This document shows, piece after piece, positions 1 through 4,825 of a DNA stretch of 5,048 nucleotides. Each line of letters opens with the position of its first letter. The first letter of the stretch is position 1. The position numbers and the translations under genes are program-made. The stretch comes from Pseudomonadota bacterium (GTDB lineage: Bacteria > Myxococcota > Polyangia > Polyangiales > Polyangiaceae), in assembly GCA_023419055.1 (NCBI GenBank), contig JAEZYO010000257.1, forward strand, positions 1-5,048. Reading direction: 5' to 3'. Under the pieces are notes generated by a model that saw only the letters and a program-made list of their open reading frames with translations, was not told the origin of the DNA and did no database searches.

Positions 1-215
1 AAATGGACGTTCGAGCGCTCGTTGCTCGATTTCGCCCGTCAAAATTGGAAATGAACCGGTCTTCGCAGCGTTTCGAAGGCGCGAAATGACCTTCGAACGC
101 GTCCGCGGAGCGTTTTGCTTTCGAAAAGCGTGCGGAAATCCGGCCCGCCGCTCGTTTCGAGCTCCGAAATCGGTGCAGAAGCCGTCCGTAACCGATTTCG
201 AAGGTCGAAATGGCG
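1..215. repeat. Cluster of TTTCG/CGAAA inverted repeats (four TTCGAA sites)
   Basis: This gene-free stretch beyond the 3' end of the minus-strand gene is visibly AT-richer than its neighbours (the first 60 bases are 50% GC by my count). It contains several short stem-loops of one type: TTTCG at 71-75 with CGAAA at 82-86, GCTTT at 117-121 with AAAGC at 125-129 (3-base loop), TTTCG at 155-159 with CGAAA at 165-169, and ATTTCG at 195-200 with CGAAAT at 206-211. The first and last share the context TTTCGAAGG...CGAAATG and look like diverged copies. TTCGAA occurs at 72, 92, 120 and 197. A 10-bp palindrome CGAGCGCTCG lies at 12-21. No T-tract follows any stem, so I do not call a Rho-independent terminator, although a role in the 3' end of the minus-strand transcript is possible. 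Confidence 0.6.
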
Positions 216-242
216 AAAACGTCGCTGTTCGAGGCAGAGGAG

Positions 243-1187
243 CTACGCGGCGCGCTCCGGATCGCGGTTCTCGTCCCGGGCCTGATGTGACGCCTCGATG
301 CGGTAGTGCAGGTGGAGCACCGGCAAGCCGAGGAAGCGGATCCGGTGATCGCAGCGCAGCGTTCCCTGATCGTCGACGTAGACTCGGAAGTGCTCCTTGA
401 GCGTGCGGACGCGCCAGACGCGGAGCTCACCCTTACCGAGGGTTTCGACTCGATAGAAGCCCACGTCGCCGAAGCCTTTGCCCTCCGACGAGAGCTCGAA
501 GTGACCTTCGGCGTCGACGCTCGGGCGAAGGATGACCGTCGCGTTGCCGCGCGGCATCGGGAACACGACCTTCACGCACGGCCGCTCGGAGAGCGGGACG
601 CGCGAGGTCATGTAGAAGCCGGTGTAGATGACGCGGCCGCTCTCGACCAATCGCCGGTACCAGCCGGCGTAGCGAGTGCGCCCGTCGCTGTCGTTCAGCA
701 GCACGATCTCGCTCGCCATGCCTCGCGCGGTCTCGAGCACCTTGAGCGGGAAGTTGAGTTGGTTGACCTTGCGGCTGATGGTCGTCACCAGAAGGAACAG
801 GCCGAGGTTCGCCGGGAAGAAGGTCTCGGCCCAAACATCCATCCGAAAGCGCGCGGTCTCTTCGTAGAAGCGGCGCACCTGTTCGTGAACGCGCCGGGCG
901 TCGAAGCCCGAGCCGCTGAGCGCGTCGAAATCGGGGATGAGGCCGCCCTCGGTAGCGCCCCGGATCAGCGAGAGCCCTTCACGCGACGCGCACTCTTCGT
1001 ACGGCTTGTCACCGATGTAGTCGCCGCCGAACGGGCCGAGCAACCACGCGGCGTCTCGCTCCTTCACGGTGCGCCCGAACACGCGGATCAAGAGCGCGAT
1101 GAAGAGGGCTCCGGCGGAGGCCAAGAGGGCACGCACGGGCCCGAGCGCTTCAGCGTCTGGACCCTCTCGGACTCCCTTTTCGCTCAT
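243..1187 (-). CDS. Conserved protein of unknown function, single N-terminal membrane anchor
   Basis: The frame encodes 314 aa, starting at ATG (1185-1187) and ending in TAG (243-245). Function unknown. A hydrophobic stretch at residues 17-36 (ALLASAGALFIALLI) looks like a membrane anchor or uncleaved signal. A second apolar stretch at 124-136 (FFPANLGLFLLVTT) is short and may be buried. The rest is soluble-looking. The segment from about 110 to 295 has features I associate with a conserved uncharacterised family in actinobacteria and myxobacteria: W119-AETFFP, YTGFYMT at 188-194, CVKVVFPMPRGNATV at 204-218, and a C-terminal pattern of a YVDD turn (270-273), D280-H281 and LHLHYR (291-296). 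That family link is from memory. The alternating hydrophobic segments after residue 200 suggest a beta-rich C-terminal domain. No nucleotide-binding or catalytic motif is evident. Third codon positions are GC-rich, supporting this frame over the long antisense frame. It is divergent from the membrane-protein gene. No strong Shine-Dalgarno precedes the ATG. Confidence 0.85.
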   Translation of the reverse strand: MSEKGVREGPDAEALGPVRALLASAGALFIALLIRVFGRTVKERDAAWLLGPFGGDYIGDKPYEECASREGLSLIRGATEGGLIPDFDALSGSGFDARRVHEQVRRFYEETARFRMDVWAETFFPANLGLFLLVTTISRKVNQLNFPLKVLETARGMASEIVLLNDSDGRTRYAGWYRRLVESGRVIYTGFYMTSRVPLSERPCVKVVFPMPRGNATVILRPSVDAEGHFELSSEGKGFGDVGFYRVETLGKGELRVWRVRTLKEHFRVYVDDQGTLRCDHRIRFLGLPVLHLHYRIEASHQARDENRDPERAA

Positions 1188-1332
1188 CTCGCGGCATGGA
1201 GCTTACCCGAGCTTCGCGCGAAAGAGGCGTGTTGGTAAGAAAGCGCGGGAAGTTACCGAACCGCAGGGCCCTGCCGAGATTCGCGCTCCCCCGGGATTGT
1301 CAGTTCGAGGGCCCGGCGCTAGAGGCTGGGGG
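1188..1332. promoter_or_regulatory. Divergent intergenic region with an inverted repeat
   Basis: These bases separate two divergent genes and should contain promoters for both. The clearest structure is an inverted repeat, GGTAA at 1234-1238 and TTACC at 1253-1257, separated by 14 bases, so the half-sites are about two helical turns apart, as expected for a dimeric repressor. A direct repeat of GAGCTT occurs at 1199-1204 and 1209-1214. I see no convincing sigma-70 box pair: TTGTCA at 1297 with TAGAGG 17 bases later is weak, and it would leave almost no leader for the start chosen downstream. Regulatory function is inferred only from position and symmetry. Confidence 0.25.
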
Positions 1333-2007
1333 TTGGTCGATCTGTCCGCGCCGAGCTCGTCGTCGTCCCTGCCTCCGCGCCCGCAGTCGTCGATCCCTCC
1401 GCGGGTCGTGCGGGCCGTGCTCGGCCTCATGGGCGCGCTGGTCGCCGCGGGGCTCATCGGTTCGGCGTTCGCGCCGGCGCTGCTCGTGAAGAACCCGCTG
1501 CTCTTGCTCGCGCTCTCGCCGGACGCGCGGCACATCGCGCTCGCCGTGGGCAGCCTCGCGCCTCTGGTGCTCTTTCCGGTCGTGGTCGTGAGGCGAACGC
1601 TCTTCAGCCTGGCCTCCTACGGGCTCGGCGCCGTTTACGGCGGAGCGGCCGTCACCTGGGTGGAGCGCCGTCACCCGCGCGTGGGCGGCGCGCTGCGCTT
1701 CCTCGAGCGCATGTTCGGGCGCTTCGGCAGCGCCATCCTGGTGCTGCTCCCGTTCGCGAGCCTCTGTATTCTGGCGGGCGCGGCCCGTTCGCGGTTCATC
1801 GCGTTCGTGCCGGCGATCGTGGCGGGTCACACGCTCTGGGTGGGCGCCATCTACCTGCTCGGTACCGCGATAGCCGATTTCACGAGCACGGTTTTGGCGT
1901 TCCTCTCGGAATACCTGGTCGAGAGCACGTTGGTTTGCGTCGCGCTCGTCGTCGTCGCGCAGCTCTTCGCCCGCCGCCGCCGCGCGCCCGGGCCGTCCCC
2001 GTCCTGA
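1333..2007 (+). CDS. DedA/VTT-like integral membrane protein (short form)
   Basis: With the chosen start the product is 224 aa and strongly hydrophobic. Probable membrane segments are residues 26-50, 68-86, 89-109, 131-150, 154-176 and 187-213, with a polar Ser/Pro-rich N-terminus and a basic Arg-rich C-terminus, consistent with an inner-membrane protein. The stretch KNPLLLLALSPDARHIAL (53-70), the ERR at 111-113 after AVTWV, the FLERMFGRFG segment (123-132) and CILAGAARSRF (145-155) resemble the short DedA/VTT-type proteins I recall from actinobacteria. DedA-superfamily members act in lipid or undecaprenyl-phosphate transport across the membrane; that function is not shown for this branch. 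TTG at 1333 is preferred because AGAGG (1321-1325) lies 7 bases upstream and it keeps the whole first membrane helix. GTG at 1408 and ATG at 1429 are alternatives, the latter cutting into that helix. The open frame extends upstream to 1069, but that part overlaps the divergent gene and has no membrane-protein character. Confidence 0.72.
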   Translation: MVDLSAPSSSSSLPPRPQSSIPPRVVRAVLGLMGALVAAGLIGSAFAPALLVKNPLLLLALSPDARHIALAVGSLAPLVLFPVVVVRRTLFSLASYGLGAVYGGAAVTWVERRHPRVGGALRFLERMFGRFGSAILVLLPFASLCILAGAARSRFIAFVPAIVAGHTLWVGAIYLLGTAIADFTSTVLAFLSEYLVESTLVCVALVVVAQLFARRRRAPGPSPS

Positions 2008-2036
2008 TCTCGGTCTGGAGCTTTCGCCCGACGACG

Positions 2037-2534
2037 GTGCTATGCGCAATTCATGTCGCTCGCGCCGCGCCGTCTGCCCTCGCGGCCGACGTCTACTTCA
2101 CACGCGTTCCGCTCGACCAGGTCGGCGATTTCGCTGCCTACGAGTACTGGATCGGCGGCGGCCACTACGACTTTGACCCCGACCTCGCCGCGCCCCTGCT
2201 CGAAGGCGGCGTCGCACCGAGCGTCGCATACGACTCGCGCCTCGATCGCTGGCTCATGGCCCACTCGGCGCCTCTCTCTCAAGCGATCACGCTGCGGAGC
2301 GGGCTCGGCGTGGCCGGTCCGTGGTCGGCGCCGCTCGTCATCGCCGAGGGTGACTTGCCGGCGATCGATCCCCAATCGTTCGTTGGCGACGTCACGCTCC
2401 TGCCCGAGCTCTTCGCCGGCGACGAGATCGTGCTCGCTCAAACGGTGAGTAGCTTCGAGCGACCGCCGACCGCAACCGCGCAAGACTTCTGGACGCGCCT
2501 CCTTCGCGTTCCCCGGCCCGAAGCGTTGCCCTGA
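2037..2534 (+). pseudogene. C-terminal fragment of a DUF4185-like beta-propeller protein (5' truncated)
   Basis: This open frame, about 165 codons from a possible GTG, has coding-like GC-rich third positions up to TGA at 2532-2534. From about 2088 the product resembles the C-terminal half of DUF4185-like proteins, which share a five-bladed propeller fold with GH43/GH32-type glycosidases. Recognisable pieces are VYFTRVPLDQV, AAYEYWIGGG, APLLEGGVAPSVAYDSRLDR followed by WLMAHSA, and LRSGLGVAGPWSAP. These correspond to the blade motifs SV-Y-LGRYLM and RTA--GPWS-P as I remember them. Full-length relatives are roughly two to three times longer, so the N-terminal blades are missing. The codons before 2088 do not look like that family, and no good start exists: GTG 2037 has no well-placed Shine-Dalgarno, and ATG 2042 and ATG 2053 are out of frame. 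The simplest reading is a deletion that fused the C-terminal half to sequence just after the membrane-protein gene. A real short protein starting at a rare codon is not excluded. Confidence 0.55.
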
Positions 2535-2542
2535 GCTGCCCT

Positions 2543-2800
2543 CCTCTGTGCTCTTTGCGCTTCGGCTGTTCATTCCTCCGAGGCTCTTTGCGTCTCGGCG
2601 GTTCATTCCTCCTCTGTGCTTGCGTCTCCGCGGTTCACTCCTCCTCTGTGCTCTTTACGCTTCGGCGGTCCATTCGCCTCTGTGCTCTTTGCGCTCGGCG
2701 GTCCGTTCGACTCTGTGCTCTTACGCTCGGCGGTCCATTCGCCTCTGTCCTCTTACGCTCGGCGGTTCACTCCTCCGGGGCTCTCTGGGCCGTTCATCCG
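2543..2800. repeat. Degenerate tandem array, about eight units of 26-35 bp
   Basis: Units begin at 2543, 2578, 2611, 2643, 2677, 2711, 2742 and 2775, with lengths of about 35, 33, 32, 34, 34, 31, 33 and 26. The shared plan is a first part CCTCTGTGCTCTTTGCGCT, itself two similar 9-10 base modules, followed by a tail TCGGCGGTTCATTCCT or TCGGCGGTCCATTCG. Units 2 and 8 start with CCGAGG or CCGGGG in place of CCTCTG, and unit 8 is the most decayed. Indels are single or double bases that often break frame, so the array is not protein-coding although it stays open in more than one frame. It starts 8 bases after the stop of the truncated frame. The module-plus-GGCGGTTCA plan recalls a widespread bacterial intergenic repeat type (reverse complement beginning TGAACCGCC...), a resemblance noted from memory. 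Confidence 0.9.
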
Positions 2801-3107
2801 GGCTCGACGGAGCGCAGCGACGTGAGACGTCGAGGAGGTGCGTGGAAGCGCTATGGCGCAGCGCACCGATCGCTCGTCAATGACCTTGCGCCACTTTCGT
2901 TGCGGCGGGCGCAGTTTGATCTTGACGTGTTTGCCGCGCTAGCAAGTCGATTGTCGGTCATCCATTCGATTCATGCCCCTTGCTCTCACTGAGTGACGCG
3001 TACGCGAGTCTTTCGTGTAGAGAGGAAATGCGAAGTCGTTCCGAAGCGTGATCGCTCGCGAGGAGGGCGCTGCATGGCTCCGAAAATCGGGGTGTAGGTT
3101 GAACGTC
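2801..3107. other. Gene-free interval upstream of the HNH gene
   Basis: I see no convincing gene in these 307 bases. Two alternative hairpins lie at the left edge: CTCGACG (2803-2809) with CGTCGAG (2828-2834), and the tighter GACGT-GAG-ACGTC (2819-2831). A Shine-Dalgarno-like AGGAGG sits at 2833-2838, but the nearest ATG (2853) is 14 bases away and opens only a 29-codon frame. Further right are two adjacent palindromes at 2986-3006, listed separately. No clear -35/-10 pair was found for the HNH gene; TTGACG at 2922-2927 lacks a credible -10 partner at normal spacing. Confidence 0.5.
2986..3006. promoter_or_regulatory. Two adjacent palindromes upstream of the HNH gene
   Basis: TCACTGAGTGA (2986-2996, symmetric around one G) is directly followed by the perfect 10-bp palindrome CGCGTACGCG (2997-3006). 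They lie about 100 bases upstream of the chosen HNH start, where an operator or promoter-proximal site could be. Each alone is expected by chance a few times in a window this size; only the abutting placement draws attention. A regulatory role is inferred. Confidence 0.2.
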
Positions 3108-4412
3108 ATGAATTCGAGCATGAATGTTGCCAGTTCATCCTCCGACGGCGCGTCACCCACCAACCTCTCTGACGCAGAGCTGCTCGTCGCGACGCGCCTG
3201 CTCGTAGGGCGTTCCAACCAACTGCTCGCCGCCCTGCTCGTGCACCTCGGCGAAGTCGAGGCTCGCGGCGTCCATCGCCACCGCGCCTGCTCGAGCTTGT
3301 ATGCCTATTGCATCTACGAGCTGCGCTTCTCCGAGGACGAGGCCTATCGCCGGGTCACCGCCGCTCGTCTGGTTCGTCGCTTTCCACTCCTCTGCGACGC
3401 TATCGCCACGGGAGAGCTCCACCTCACGGGTCTCTTGATGCTCGGCCCGCATCTTACCGAGCAGAACCTGGTCGAGGTCCTGGCGCGAGCGAGGCACCGC
3501 ACCAAGAAGGAAATCGCTCGACTCGTGCGCCTGCTCGATCCCTTGCCCGACGTCCCCGCGCGAATCGAGCCGCTCGGTCCAGCGCCAGGGCCGCTGGTCC
3601 CGAAGGCGCCCACCTGGAGCGAGTTCGTCCAGTCGACCTGTCCCGTGCGCGAGCTCGAATCCGGTGATCGTCCGAGTGATTGGATTCAGGCCCCTGAGGA
3701 ACGAGCAAACGACACCACTGAAAACCTGATCACCGAAAACCTGATCACCGAGAACGTGGACAACCAGGAAGAGGAAGAGGAGGCGGAGCCACCCACCGGA
3801 ACGCCGCAATCACTCGCCCCGCAACGATTCTCCGTGCAGTTCACTGCGACGGAGGAATACGTGAAGCTCGTCGAAGAAGCTCGAGCCCTGCTTTCTCACT
3901 CGATCCCGCGTCCCGGGCTCGACGAGCTTCATCTTCGTGCGATGCGCGCGCTCGTGGCCGAGCTCAAGCGCCAGAAGTACGCCGTGACGAAGCGTCCTCG
4001 GAAGCCCACCGCAGACTCTGCCGATCTCGAGCCTTCACCGAATGCGCCCCCGGCTGCGCGAGCGGACGAACCGGTGCAGGTGGAGAGCGTCGACTCGACC
4101 GAAGAGGCAGACCACGAGCCTGTCGTTCCGCGCCGGCGCGGAAGATACATCCCGGCCGACGTTCGGCGCGCCGTCTTCGAACGCGACCACGCACGCTGCA
4201 CGTTCACCGATGACTCGGGGAGGCGGTGTCGAGAGACGCACCGGCTCGAGCTCCATCACCTGCTCGCCTTCGCCCATGGTGGTGAGTCTACCGAGCAGAA
4301 CCTCACGCTCCGCTGTCAGGCACACAACGCCCTCGCCGCAGAGGAGGATTTCGGAAGGGACATCGTCGAAGCCGCGCGCGCCTGGCCAGCGCACGATCCC
4401 TGGCCCGAATGA
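3108..4412 (+). CDS. HNH endonuclease-type protein with DUF222-like N-terminal region
   Basis: The product is 434 aa from ATG 3108, which has AGG 9 bases upstream; the frame stays open to GTG 3048, and ATG 3120 is another option. Residues 20-150 are a helical DUF222/13E12-like region with the signatures LVGRSNQLLAALLVHLGEVE, YCIYELRFSEDEAY and TGELHLTGLLMLGPHL. Residues 195-240 are an acidic linker with a TENLI repeat and a run of glutamates (221-225). Residues 241-292 form a second conserved helical block (FSVQFTATEEYVKLVEEA...LHLRAMRALVAEL). A basic, disordered-looking stretch then leads to the HNH nuclease domain (345-415): VRRAVFERDHARC, the H383-H384 pair in LELHH, N398 in the EQNL segment, and C403-x2-H406-N407. 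C364, C374, C403 and H406 could bind a structural zinc. The catalytic core looks intact. HNH enzymes nick or cut DNA with one divalent metal; this protein's target is unknown. Similar proteins are, from memory, multicopy in some myxobacterial genomes. It stands alone on its strand, between two related repeat arrays. Confidence 0.9.
   Translation: MNSSMNVASSSSDGASPTNLSDAELLVATRLLVGRSNQLLAALLVHLGEVEARGVHRHRACSSLYAYCIYELRFSEDEAYRRVTAARLVRRFPLLCDAIATGELHLTGLLMLGPHLTEQNLVEVLARARHRTKKEIARLVRLLDPLPDVPARIEPLGPAPGPLVPKAPTWSEFVQSTCPVRELESGDRPSDWIQAPEERANDTTENLITENLITENVDNQEEEEEAEPPTGTPQSLAPQRFSVQFTATEEYVKLVEEARALLSHSIPRPGLDELHLRAMRALVAELKRQKYAVTKRPRKPTADSADLEPSPNAPPAARADEPVQVESVDSTEEADHEPVVPRRRGRYIPADVRRAVFERDHARCTFTDDSGRRCRETHRLELHHLLAFAHGGESTEQNLTLRCQAHNALAAEEDFGRDIVEAARAWPAHDPWPE
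3717..3761 (+). repeat. In-frame 15-bp tandem repeat in the HNH linker
   Basis: Three consecutive 15-base units, AC(T/C)GAAAACCTGATC twice and then a diverged ACCGAGAACGTGGAC, encode TENLI-TENLI-TENVD at residues 204-218. The first two units differ at one base (ACT/ACC). Because the unit is a multiple of three, copy-number change by slippage would alter linker length without breaking the frame. The repeat lies between the helical N-terminal region and the second conserved block, where length variation is likely tolerated. Confidence 0.9.
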
Positions 4413-4460
4413 GCGCACACGAAACCTGACGAAGCTCGGCTCCGTACGTGGTCCGCACCC

Positions 4461-4628
4461 GTCCACGCTCCTCAGCGCTTGTCCGCGATCTCAGCGCTCT
4501 CGGTGCTCTCAGTCTCTCAGTGCTCTCAGCGTTCCCAGCCTTCTCAGCACCCGTCCACGCTCTCAGCACCCGTCCGCGCTCTCAGCGCCTGTCCGCGATC
4601 TCAGCGTCTGGCCGTTCAATCCTCCGAG
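4461..4628. repeat. Second tandem array: CTCAGCG modules with a conserved tail
   Basis: Four clear 19-20 base units of the form GTCC(A/G)CG(C/A)TCTCAGCGC start at 4461, 4553, 4572 and 4591, with a further copy at 4481. The copies at 4481 and 4591 are identical over GTCCGCGATCTCAGCG. Between 4497 and 4552 the array is expanded into shorter 8-11 base modules of the type GCTCTCAGT. It ends in GGCCGTTCAATCCTCCGAG (4610-4628), which matches GGCTGTTCATTCCTCCGAG (2564-2582) in the first array at 17 of 19 positions. The array begins about 50 bases after the HNH stop. Translations of it are serine/arginine-rich and not protein-like. Confidence 0.85.
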
Positions 4629-4712
4629 CGCCGGAAACGCGATCACGCCGATCTCGAGGCGCTTCCGCAGTGAATCCGCGTGGATGCGGGTTCTGGGCGA
4701 GCATGCCTCGCA
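4629..4712. other. Spacer between the second and third arrays
   Basis: I see no gene here. The sequence joins the conserved tail of the second array to the first unit of the third array. A small ATCC/GGAT stem occurs around 4674-4685, too short to interpret. Confidence 0.4.
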
Positions 4713-4813
4713 GAGCTCCGTCAATCCGATGCCCGCCGCCCCGCGGAGCTCCGTCAATCCAATGCCCGCCGCGCCCGCGGAGCTCCGTCAATCCGATGCC
4801 CGCCGCGCCCGCG
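4713..4813. repeat. Third tandem array: three 33-34 bp units
   Basis: Units at 4713-4745, 4746-4779 and 4780-4813 share GAGCTCCGTCAATCCGATGC followed by CCGCCGCGCCCGCG. They differ by a G-to-A change in unit 2 and a one-base indel in unit 1. The copies are nearly identical, so this array is younger or better conserved than the other two. The internal CCGTCAATCC resembles CCGTTCAATCC in the tail of the second array with one base missing, which may be a real link or chance. The array ends in the hairpin at 4807-4825. Confidence 0.93.
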
Positions 4814-4825
4814 ATCTTCGCGGGC
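4807..4825. other. Strong GC hairpin capping the third array
   Basis: GCCCGCGA (4807-4814) pairs perfectly with TCGCGGGC (4818-4825) around a TCT loop, giving an 8-bp stem with seven G-C pairs. It overlaps the last bases of the third repeat unit. No T-tract follows on either strand, so it is not a standard intrinsic terminator. It could end or stabilise a transcript or be a structural end of the repeat element. Confidence 0.6.

Noticed and set aside
306..1238. Long plus-strand open frame antisense to the 314-aa gene
   Set aside because: It is a composition shadow. The translation is rich in Ala, Arg, Glu and His with no domain, while the minus strand has protein-like hydrophobic patterning and conserved-looking motifs.
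1297..1325. Sigma-70 promoter TTGTCA-17-TAGAGG
   Set aside because: The -10 box matches only half of the consensus, and the implied start of transcription would fall almost on the chosen start codon.
1069..1332. N-terminal extension of the DedA-like frame
   Set aside because: It overlaps the divergent gene, is basic and low in hydrophobicity, and has no homology-like character. A start with a Shine-Dalgarno exists at 1333.
1300..2049. 249-codon minus-strand frame over the membrane-protein gene
   Set aside because: Its translation is almost entirely Arg, Glu, His, Gly and Ala, as expected when a GC-rich gene is read antisense.
2853..2942. 29-codon frame preceded by AGGAGG
   Set aside because: The AGGAGG is 14 bases from the ATG, too far for a normal ribosome site. 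The peptide shows no membrane segment, motif or codon bias.
2555..2992. Open frames through the first array (serine/leucine/arginine-rich translations)
   Set aside because: They stay open only because the repeat lacks stops. Unit lengths are not multiples of three, so the peptide repeat changes from unit to unit.
3153..3809. 218-codon minus-strand frame opposite the HNH gene
   Set aside because: It is a shadow of the HNH coding frame, which has clear domain motifs.
2543..4813. CRISPR array
   Set aside because: The repeats are directly abutting and degenerate, with no unique spacers of constant length and no cas genes nearby.
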